DNA from: Paucisalibacillus globulus DSM 18846
Lineage (GTDB): Bacteria; Bacillota; Bacilli; Bacillales; Amphibacillaceae
Length of the DNA: 48,196 nt
Direction of reading: 5' to 3'
NCBI RefSeq assembly: GCF_000482485.1
Contig: NZ_AXVK01000033.1
Location: 1-48,196 of the forward strand
Of the stretch, positions 41,639 through 48,196 are shown piece after piece. Under the pieces are notes generated by a model. That model did not search any database. It saw only the letters and a program-made list of their open reading frames with translations, and was not told where the DNA came from. A program made the position numbers and the translations under genes. Position 1 is the first letter of the stretch. Every line of letters begins with the position of its first letter.

Positions 41639-42142
41639 ATGAAAACAGTAATTGATCCTAATAAATTAGATCTTGAAGAACGTGTTGTAGCGATTAACCG
41701 CGTTGCAAAAGTAGTTAAAGGTGGACGTCGTTTCCGTTTTGCTGCACTAGTTGTTGTAGGAGATAAGAACGGCAATGTTGGATTTGGTACTGGTAAAGCA
41801 CAAGAGGTACCAGATGCAATTAAAAAAGCGGTTGATGATGCTAAGAAAAACTTAATTTCTGTACCAATCGTTGGTACGACAATTCCACATGAAATTCACG
41901 GTGTATTCGGTTCTGGTAATGTATTAATGAAACCAGCTTCTGAAGGTACTGGAGTTATCTCTGGTGGACCAGTTCGTGCGGTACTAGAACTTGCAGGTGT
42001 AGGTGACATTTTAACTAAATCACTAGGTTCTAATACACCAATTAACATGATTCGCGCTACTATGAATGGTTTAAGTAACCTAAAACGCGCGGAGGATGTT
42101 GCAAAACTTAGAGGAAAGTCTGTAGAAGAACTGTTAGGATAA
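41639..42142 (+). CDS. rpsE: 30S ribosomal protein S5
   Basis: S5 shapes the mRNA entry site and affects fidelity; it is the spectinomycin-resistance locus. The 167-residue product has [20 protein letters not shown] with the spectinomycin loop intact, [20 protein letters not shown] and [18 protein letters not shown]. The ATG follows AAAAGGAGGGA. Confidence 0.98.
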   Translation: MKTVIDPNKLDLEERVVAINRVAKVVKGGRRFRFAALVVVGDKNGNVGFGTGKAQEVPDAIKKAVDDAKKNLISVPIVGTTIPHEIHGVFGSGNVLMKPASEGTGVISGGPVRAVLELAGVGDILTKSLGSNTPINMIRATMNGLSNLKRAEDVAKLRGKSVEELLG

Positions 42143-42155
42143 GGAGGGAAACATT

Positions 42156-42338
42156 ATGTCTAAAAAATTAGAAATCACCCTCACACGCAGTGTTATCGGT
42201 GCTAAAGAAAAACAAATTAAAACTGTTGAAGCACTTGGCTTAAAGAAGATTCGTCAAACCGTAGTTCTTGAAGATACTCCAGCTGTTCGTGGCATGGTTA
42301 ATAAAGTATCTCATTTAGTATCGGTTCAAGAAGGTTAA
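42156..42338 (+). CDS. rpmD: 50S ribosomal protein L30
   Basis: L30 is a small protein of the 50S back. The 60-residue product reads [20 protein letters not shown] and contains [20 protein letters not shown] and ends [10 protein letters not shown], standard for the family. The ATG follows TAAGGAGGGA, only 13 bases after rpsE. Confidence 0.97.
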   Translation: MSKKLEITLTRSVIGAKEKQIKTVEALGLKKIRQTVVLEDTPAVRGMVNKVSHLVSVQEG

Positions 42339-42368
42339 TAAACATAAGCGTAAAGAGGAGGTGCTCGT

Positions 42369-42809
42369 ATGAAACTTCATGAATTGAAGCCAGCAGAAGG
42401 ATCACGCAAAGAGAGAAACCGTGTAGGTCGCGGAACATCATCTGGTAATGGTAAAACTTCTGGTAGAGGACACAAAGGACAAAATTCTCGTTCAGGCGGT
42501 GGTGTTCGCCCTGGATTTGAAGGTGGACAAATGCCTTTATTCCAACGTTTGCCAAAACGTGGATTTACAAACATAAACCGCAAAGAATATGCTATAGTGA
42601 ACTTAGATGTTTTAAATAAATTTGAAGACGGCACAGAAATCACTCCTGAGTTATTAATTGAATCAGGTGTCGTAAAGAACGAAAAAGCAGGTATTAAGAT
42701 ACTTGGAAATGGTTCTGTCGAAAACAAATATACCGTTAAAGCTCACAAGTTCTCTGCTTCTGCAAAAGCAGCTATCGAAGAAGCGGGCGGTAAAACAGAG
42801 GTGATCTAA
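42369..42809 (+). CDS. rplO: 50S ribosomal protein L15
   Basis: L15 is a late-assembly 50S protein. The 146-residue product has the glycine- and arginine-rich N-terminus ([20 protein letters not shown], then [20 protein letters not shown]) and the globular part ending [16 protein letters not shown]. The ATG follows GAGGAGGTG. Its stop overlaps the secY start in TAATG. Confidence 0.98.
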   Translation: MKLHELKPAEGSRKERNRVGRGTSSGNGKTSGRGHKGQNSRSGGGVRPGFEGGQMPLFQRLPKRGFTNINRKEYAIVNLDVLNKFEDGTEITPELLIESGVVKNEKAGIKILGNGSVENKYTVKAHKFSASAKAAIEEAGGKTEVI

Positions 42810-44101
42810 TGTTCCGTACATTCTCCAATTTTATGCGCGTGGCTGACATTAGACGGAAAATACTTTTTACATTAGCTTTGTTAATTGTATTCCGTCTAGG
42901 CACATTTATTCCTGTGCCATTCACTGATAAAAGTGCACTCGAATTTATGACTAAGCAAAATAATGTATTTGGATTTCTAGATACATTTGGCGGCGGGGCA
43001 TTAATGAATTTCTCCATTTTAGCAATGGGGATTATGCCTTACATTACAGCATCAATCATCATGCAATTACTACAAATGGATGTTGTGCCAAAGTTTACAG
43101 AGTGGAAAAAACAGGGTGAAATGGGCCGTAAAAAATTAGCCCAAATAACTCGCTATGGAACAGTAGTTCTTGCGTTTGTTCAAGCGATTGCTATGTCAAT
43201 TGGCTTTAACGCAATGGCGGGTGGATTATTAATTCGTGATCCTGGTCCAGGTAAATTTCTAATCATTGCACTTGTTCTAACAGCTGGAACAACATTCTTA
43301 ATGTGGTTAGGTGAACAGATTACTGCACATGGAGTTGGGAATGGTATTTCGATACTAATTTTTGCGGGTATCGTTGCTGCTGTACCGAATGCTGTTAACC
43401 AATTATACGTCCAGTACTTTACAAATGCTGGCGATCAATTGTTTATTAATATCGTTATTGTAGCCTTAATTGCCTTGGTTGCCATTGCAATTACAGCAGG
43501 GGTTATTTTCGTAATTGAAGCATTACGTAAGATCCCTATACAATATGCAAAGAAACTTGTTAACCGTTCTCCAGTTGGAGGTCATTCTACACATTTACCA
43601 CTTAAAGTAAATGCTGCGGGAGTTATCCCTGTAATCTTTGCGATTGCATTTATAATGGCTCCAAATACTGTTGCAACTTTCTTTGATGGAAATGTAGCTA
43701 CAACAATTCAAAAGATTTTTGATTATACAACGCCTGTAGGTATGCTTATTTATGTAGCGCTGATCATTGCGTTTACGTATTTCTATACATTTGTTCAAGT
43801 TAACCCTGAACAAATGGCTGAAAACTTACAAAAACAAGGTGGATATATTCCTGGGATTCGTCCTGGTAAGAATACTGAAACGTATCTTACTCGTGTTATC
43901 AATCGATTAACATTTGTAGGAGCGATATTCTTAGCTGCAGTTTCCGTTTTACCTATTATATTCGGAAAGCTTGCAGGACTTCCACAAGCAGTTCAAATCG
44001 GCGGCACAAGTTTACTTATCGTTGTAGGTGTAGCAATTCAAACGATGAAGCAATTAGAAGGTCAGTTAGTGAAGCGACACTACAAAGGATTTATCAAGTA
44101 A
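42809..44101 (+). CDS. secY: SecY, protein translocase channel subunit
   Basis: SecY forms the protein-conducting pore in the cytoplasmic membrane. The 430-residue product has about ten membrane segments, FRLGTFIPVPF after the first cytoplasmic helix, GIMPYITASIIMQLLQ, the cytoplasmic ribosome/SecA-contact loops (PVGGHSTHLPLKVNAAGVIP; FVQVNPEQMAENLQKQGGYI), and the C-terminal loop RPGKNTETYL. The start overlaps rplO by one base. SecE is encoded upstream in this window; SecG is not seen. Confidence 0.98.
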   Translation: MFRTFSNFMRVADIRRKILFTLALLIVFRLGTFIPVPFTDKSALEFMTKQNNVFGFLDTFGGGALMNFSILAMGIMPYITASIIMQLLQMDVVPKFTEWKKQGEMGRKKLAQITRYGTVVLAFVQAIAMSIGFNAMAGGLLIRDPGPGKFLIIALVLTAGTTFLMWLGEQITAHGVGNGISILIFAGIVAAVPNAVNQLYVQYFTNAGDQLFINIVIVALIALVAIAITAGVIFVIEALRKIPIQYAKKLVNRSPVGGHSTHLPLKVNAAGVIPVIFAIAFIMAPNTVATFFDGNVATTIQKIFDYTTPVGMLIYVALIIAFTYFYTFVQVNPEQMAENLQKQGGYIPGIRPGKNTETYLTRVINRLTFVGAIFLAAVSVLPIIFGKLAGLPQAVQIGGTSLLIVVGVAIQTMKQLEGQLVKRHYKGFIK

Positions 44102-44120
44102 TAAACTGCCAATGAAGTGA

Positions 44121-44774
<654 letters not shown>

Positions 44775-45053
44775 GCTATTACTGTAGGCGGACGCGTTTA
44801 GGTCTTATTTGTTCTATTTTTCGAGGATAAGATAAGACAATATGGTTTTTTTAAATGATAATCGTTATGTCTTGGTAGCATGGGGAAAACGTAAATGATC
44901 GACCAATGATCAGAATAAACATCATATTGTAATATGGATTATACGTCTCCAGGTCCAAAACAGCCTTCTAGATACTGGTCGTGTCACAAATGAAAGTGAA
45001 AGCTAAATACGTTTTTGTAATTGTGACTGATTTAAAGAAGGGAGTAAAGCACG
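44775..45053. other. Gene-free gap between adk and infA (no map gene)
   Basis: This 279-base gap is where map, and in B. subtilis a small KOW-domain gene, would be expected. No reading frame resembling either is found. It holds a loose inverted repeat GTCTTAT/ATAAGAC (44802-44808/44832-44838) and scattered -10-like sequences such as GATAAT (44857-44862), with no convincing -35. A promoter for infA may lie here but I cannot place it. Confidence 0.6.
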
Positions 45054-45272
45054 ATGGCGAAAGATGATGTAATTGAAGTGGAAGGAACCGTAACGGAAAC
45101 ATTGCCTAATGCAATGTTTAATGTAGAGCTTGAAAACGGCCATACGGTCTTGGCACACGTATCTGGTAAAATCCGTATGCACTTCATCCGAATCTTACCA
45201 GGTGATAAAGTAACGGTAGAACTCTCTCCGTATGACTTGACTAGAGGACGAATTACGTACCGTTATAAATAA
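45054..45272 (+). CDS. infA: Translation initiation factor IF-1
   Basis: IF-1 occupies the A site during 30S initiation. The 72-residue OB-fold protein begins [20 protein letters not shown], contains [20 protein letters not shown], and ends [12 protein letters not shown], the standard sequence and length. The ATG follows AAGAAGGGAG. It is followed by rpmJ after about 30 bases. Confidence 0.98.
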   Translation: MAKDDVIEVEGTVTETLPNAMFNVELENGHTVLAHVSGKIRMHFIRILPGDKVTVELSPYDLTRGRITYRYK

Positions 45273-45288
45273 ACGAGCTCCGATATAA

Positions 45289-45417
<129 letters not shown>

Positions 45418-45437
45418 GAAGGAGGTGCTTGATACTA

Positions 45438-45803
45438 ATGGCACGTATTGGAGGAGTAGACGTACCACGTGAAAAACGTGTGGTAATCTCTTTAACATAT
45501 ATTTATGGTATTGGTAAGAATACTGCACAGAATATCTTAAAAGAAGCAGGCGTTTCTGAAGATACACGTGTGCGTGATCTAACTGAAGATGAGTTAGGAC
45601 GTATTCGTCAAGCTGTTGATGGATATACAACTGAAGGTGATCTTCGCCGTGAAGTTTCTCTTAACATTAAACGTCTTATTGAAATTGGATCATACCGTGG
45701 TTTAAGACACCGTCGTGGTTTACCGGTTCGTGGTCAAAATACGAAGAATAACTCTCGTACTCGTAAAGGCCCACGTCGTACAATGGCTAACAAGAAAAAA
45801 TAA
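45438..45803 (+). CDS. rpsM: 30S ribosomal protein S13
   Basis: S13 forms head-to-50S bridges and touches P-site tRNA. The product of 121 residues starts [20 protein letters not shown], has the helix-two-turn-helix with [13 protein letters not shown], and a basic tail ([20 protein letters not shown]). ATG 45438 is chosen for the family start, with AAGGAGGTG 10 bases upstream; the TTG at 45429 is too close to it. Confidence 0.98.
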   Translation: MARIGGVDVPREKRVVISLTYIYGIGKNTAQNILKEAGVSEDTRVRDLTEDELGRIRQAVDGYTTEGDLRREVSLNIKRLIEIGSYRGLRHRRGLPVRGQNTKNNSRTRKGPRRTMANKKK

Positions 45804-45824
45804 CGTAAGGAGGTTAACAATTAG

Positions 45825-46217
45825 ATGGCTCGTAAAACAACAAATACACGTAAACGTCGTGTGAAAAAGAATATTGAGACTGGTGTGGCACATATCCGAT
45901 CAACTTTTAATAACACTATCGTTACAATTACTGATGTTCAAGGTAATGTAGTTGGATGGAGTTCTGCTGGTGCACTAGGTTTCAAAGGTTCTCGTAAATC
46001 TACACCATTCGCTGCACAAATGGCTGCTGAAACTGCTGCTAAAACTGCAGTGGATAATGGCATGAAAACTCTAGAAGTATCAGTTAAAGGCCCTGGAGCT
46101 GGTCGTGAAGCTGCTATCCGTTCTCTACAAGCAGCTGGACTAGAAGTTACAGCTATTAAAGATGTGACTCCAGTTCCTCATAACGGTTGCCGTCCACCAA
46201 AACGTCGTCGTGTATAA
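45825..46217 (+). CDS. rpsK: 30S ribosomal protein S11
   Basis: S11 is a platform protein near the E-site mRNA. The 130-residue product has a basic N-terminus ([20 protein letters not shown]), [20 protein letters not shown] and the conserved end [18 protein letters not shown]. The ATG follows AAGGAGGTTAAC. rpoA follows only after a 295-base gap, longer than usual. Confidence 0.98.
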   Translation: MARKTTNTRKRRVKKNIETGVAHIRSTFNNTIVTITDVQGNVVGWSSAGALGFKGSRKSTPFAAQMAAETAAKTAVDNGMKTLEVSVKGPGAGREAAIRSLQAAGLEVTAIKDVTPVPHNGCRPPKRRRV

Positions 46218-46512
46218 TTTTAACGTATATTGATTTGTCACCCTGTCAATAATGGGTATGATGACTAAAAGTATAGACGTAGATAGAGATAGAACAAAAT
46301 GACTAAGGTTTATGAAAAGCAGAGCTGATAGTTTCAATAAGACTCTCGGAATTTGACTAATTATAGCCTTACCTATACAGCATCGCATAGACAATAAAAT
46401 ACGAGAAAATATACAAGTTGTGCCCAAGAAAGCCAACTTCCTATTTGAGGAATTTCGGTTAGATGTATAGGTCTAACCGGGGTTTCGACGTTTTAAAGGA
46501 GGGTATTATGGA
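46218..46512. other. Gap between rpsK and rpoA with a hairpin in the rpoA leader
   Basis: No gene is seen. Near the rpoA end, CGGTTAGA (46456-46463) pairs perfectly with TCTAACCG (46472-46479) around an 8-base loop, without a T-run. TTGACT (46353-46358) is a -35-like sequence, but the only -10-like TATACA is 15 bases away, so a promoter here is doubtful. The length of the gap suggests regulation or processing separate from the rest of the operon. Confidence 0.45.
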
Positions 46513-47457
46513 ATGATTGAAATAGAAAAGCCAAAGATTGAAACGGTTGAGATTAGTGATGATGCTACATTTGGGAAATTTGTGGTAGAACCGCTCGAAC
46601 GTGGTTATGGTACAACTCTTGGAAACTCCTTGCGTCGTATTCTACTATCCTCACTTCCAGGTGCTGCTGTTACATCAATTCAAATTGATGGCGCATTACA
46701 TGAGTTTTCAACAATCGATGGAGTAGTTGAAGATGTTACAACAATCATTTTGAATTTGAAAAAGCTAGCCCTTAAAATCTATTCAGATGAACCAAAGACA
46801 TTAGAAATTGATGTGCAAGGTGAAGGAGTAGTTACTGCTGCTGATCTAACGTATGATAGTGATGTAGAAGTATTAAATCCGGATCTTCCAATTGCAACAC
46901 TTAATGCAAAAGGAAACTTGCGTATGAAAATTAACGCCGGGCGTGGTCGTGGTTATGTTCCAGCCGAGGCAAACAAACATGAAGATCAACCAATTGGTGT
47001 TATTCCAGTTGATTCCATTTTCACACCGGTATCAAAAGTTACTTACCAAGTAGAGAATACTCGTGTAGGTCAAAGTGCAAACTACGATAAATTAACATTA
47101 GATGTTTCTACTGATGGAAGTATTCGTCCTGAGGAAGCAATTTCTCTTGGTGCAAGAATTCTATCGGAGCATTTAAACATTTTCGTAGGCTTAACAGATG
47201 AAGCGCAAAATGTTGAAATAATGGTTGAAAAAGAAGAAGACCAAAAAGAAAAAGTAATGGAAATGACAATTGAAGAATTAGATCTTTCTGTTCGTTCTTA
47301 CAATTGTTTAAAACGTGCTGGCATAAATACAGTTCAAGAGCTTTCAAATAAATCTGAAGAAGATATGATGAAGGTACGTAACTTAGGTCGTAAATCTTTA
47401 GAAGAAGTAAAAGTAAAACTTGCTGATTTAGGCTTAGGACTACGTAAAGACGACTAA
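46513..47457 (+). CDS. rpoA: RNA polymerase alpha subunit
   Basis: RpoA dimerises to seed polymerase assembly and its C-terminal domain contacts UP elements and activators. The 314-residue product has the N-terminal domain ([40 protein letters not shown]), a linker near residues 230-245, and the C-terminal domain with [20 protein letters not shown] and [19 protein letters not shown]. The ATG follows AAGGAGGG with 9-base spacing. It completes the alpha operon with rplQ. Confidence 0.98.
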   Translation: MIEIEKPKIETVEISDDATFGKFVVEPLERGYGTTLGNSLRRILLSSLPGAAVTSIQIDGALHEFSTIDGVVEDVTTIILNLKKLALKIYSDEPKTLEIDVQGEGVVTAADLTYDSDVEVLNPDLPIATLNAKGNLRMKINAGRGRGYVPAEANKHEDQPIGVIPVDSIFTPVSKVTYQVENTRVGQSANYDKLTLDVSTDGSIRPEEAISLGARILSEHLNIFVGLTDEAQNVEIMVEKEEDQKEKVMEMTIEELDLSVRSYNCLKRAGINTVQELSNKSEEDMMKVRNLGRKSLEEVKVKLADLGLGLRKDD

Positions 47458-47502
47458 CAAAGAAGGACATCTTTAGAGTTTCAAGAAAGGGAGGGATAGT
47501 CC

Positions 47503-47856
47503 ATGGCAAGAAAACTAGGACGTACAACAGATCAACGACTAGCACTACTTCGTAACCTAGCTTCTGATTTGATTATTCATGAGCGCCTTGAAACAACAGA
47601 AGCTAAAGCGAAAGAGCTTAAGTCTGTTGTTGATAAAATGATTACGTTAGGTAAACGTGGTGATCTACATGCTCGTCGTCAAGCAGCAGCATTCTTATAC
47701 AAAAAAGAAGCTAATGAAGAAGATACAGTACTTCAAAAGCTTTTTAATGACGTTGCAAAACGCTATGAAGACAGACAAGGTGGATACACACGCGTTCTTA
47801 AATTAGGGGAACGCCAAGGTGATGGAGCGAAAATGGCTATTATCGAATTAGTTTAA
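47503..47856 (+). CDS. rplQ: 50S ribosomal protein L17
   Basis: L17 lies near the tunnel exit. The 117-residue product starts [20 protein letters not shown], contains [20 protein letters not shown] and [20 protein letters not shown], and ends IIELV, matching Bacillus L17. The ATG follows AAGGGAGGGA. It is the last gene of the ribosomal supercluster and of the window. Confidence 0.98.
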   Translation: MARKLGRTTDQRLALLRNLASDLIIHERLETTEAKAKELKSVVDKMITLGKRGDLHARRQAAAFLYKKEANEEDTVLQKLFNDVAKRYEDRQGGYTRVLKLGERQGDGAKMAIIELV

Positions 47857-47872
47857 TCAATCCATACGCGTT

Positions 47873-47922
47873 AAGGGCAGGACTTGATCTCTTCCACGAG
47901 GTGAAATCCAAGCCCTTTTTTT
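47873..47922 (+). terminator. Terminator after rplQ
   Basis: AAGGGC (47873-47878) pairs with GCCCTT (47912-47917), enclosing a second imperfect helix (GGACTTGATCTC with GAGGTGAAATCC), and a T7 tract follows. It ends the S10-spc-alpha transcript. A conserved L17 downstream RNA element is described in Listeria and lactic acid bacteria; whether this hairpin belongs to it cannot be settled by eye. Confidence 0.85.
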
Positions 47923-47940
47923 ATATAGAAAAGTGTACCG

Positions 47941-48063
47941 GGGCCGTTTAGCGACGGAACCATAAGCGAGAGACCGTAGAGCGCCCGGTTTTGGCTCTCG
48001 GAGAGTCTTTCGCTTATGGTAGTAGTCGTTGACCACACGCGCAACTAGACAGGTTCCGCGCCC
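47941..48063. other. GC-rich, strongly foldable segment (candidate structured RNA or repeat element)
   Basis: Base composition changes sharply from A+T-rich to GC-rich. ACCATAAGCGAGAGAC (47959-47974) pairs with GTCTTTCGCTTATGGT (48005-48020) with one G-T pair. Inside, CCG-AGAGC (47974-47982) pairs with GCTCT-CGG (47994-48001). Outside, GCG-CGGAACC (47951-47961) can pair with GGTTCCG-CGC (48052-48061), and GTTG (48028) with CAAC (48042), giving a possible three-way junction. No protein is encoded. Identity unknown. Confidence 0.5.
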
Positions 48064-48081
48064 GCCTATCCCCCAAACAAA

Positions 48082-48105
48082 GCCGCAGCCGGTACGTGCT
48101 GCGGC
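48082..48105. repeat. GC-rich hairpin at the start of the tandem array
   Basis: GCCGCAGC (48082-48089) pairs perfectly with GCTGCGGC (48098-48105) with an 8-base loop. The right arm overlaps the first unit of the tandem repeat. No T-run follows, so it is not a normal terminator. Confidence 0.6.
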
Positions 48106-48196
48106 TGATGTTCCAGAATAACGGCTGATGTTCCAGAATAACGGCTGATGTTCCAGAATAACGGCTGATGTTCCAGAATAACGGCTGATGTTCCAG
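48101..48196. repeat. 20-bp tandem repeat reaching the window edge
   Basis: The unit ACGGCTGATGTTCCAGAATA occurs in direct array: 48101-48120 (first base G), 48121-48140, 48141-48160, 48161-48180 and a partial copy to 48196. Units after the first are identical. The array is cut by the window end, so its length is unknown. A 20-base period is not a coding period, and there are no spacers, so it is not a CRISPR array. Confidence 0.95.

Noticed and set aside
42377-42727. Minus-strand ORF within rplO
   Set aside because: It is the antisense shadow of a certain ribosomal protein gene, with no start signal of its own.
48101-48196. CRISPR array
   Set aside because: The units are contiguous direct repeats with no variable spacers and no cas genes nearby.

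Overview
The window looks like a chromosomal core region of a low-GC Gram-positive bacterium of the family Bacillaceae. This rests on gene order (rRNA operon, ctsR-mcsA-mcsB-clpC, radA, yacL, gltX-cysE-cysS, sigH, secE-nusG, rplKA, rplJL, rpoBC, the str operon, the S10-spc-alpha cluster), on protein sequences very close to Bacillus subtilis, on A+T-rich intergenic DNA, on strong AAGGAGG-type ribosome binding sites with frequent TTG/GTG starts, and on the sporulation sigma factor SigH. The genus cannot be fixed from sequence alone; a halophilic or marine relative of Oceanobacillus/Gracilibacillus type is possible. All recognised genes lie on the + strand.

Layout: 1-485 is the tail of an rrn operon (23S 3' end, 5S, terminator). 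736-1431 is a solitary mgtC/sapB-family gene. 1602-6395 is the CtsR-controlled protein quality-control operon (ctsR-mcsA-mcsB-clpC). 6597-9254 holds radA and the PIN/TRAM membrane protein yacL as separate units. 9509-10978 is gltX. 11159-15188 is a cysteine T-box operon (cysE-cysS-mrnC-rlmB-rae1). 15322-17170 carries sigH, rpmG, secE and nusG. 17277-19849 carries the L11-L1 and L10-L7/L12 genes with their RNA leaders. 19959-28211 carries an RsmC-like methyltransferase and rpoBC. 28439-33193 carries rplGB, rpsL, rpsG, fusA and tuf. 33425-47856 is the S10-spc-alpha ribosomal supercluster with secY, adk, infA and rpoA. 47857-48196 is a terminator followed by an unusual GC-rich, highly foldable segment and a 20-bp tandem repeat running off the window edge.

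Most of the window makes the gene-expression machinery: RNA polymerase subunits, elongation factors, about thirty ribosomal proteins, two aminoacyl-tRNA synthetases, NusG and rRNA/tRNA-modifying or processing enzymes. SecE and SecY add the protein export channel. The clpC operon adds stress proteolysis and the cysE operon adds cysteine supply coupled to Cys-tRNA charging.

Most notable are non-coding features and missing genes. disA, ispD-ispF and map, which sit at fixed places in the B. subtilis order, are absent here. L1-binding-site-like folds precede both rplK and rplA. A GTGTAT-N5-CYGCGG motif recurs in four intergenic regions. A near-consensus promoter lies between 23S and 5S rRNA. A hairpin separates the nusG ribosome binding site from its start codon. 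A GC-rich candidate structured RNA with tandem repeats lies after rplQ. I found no unmistakable new protein system; the coding content is ordinary core genome.
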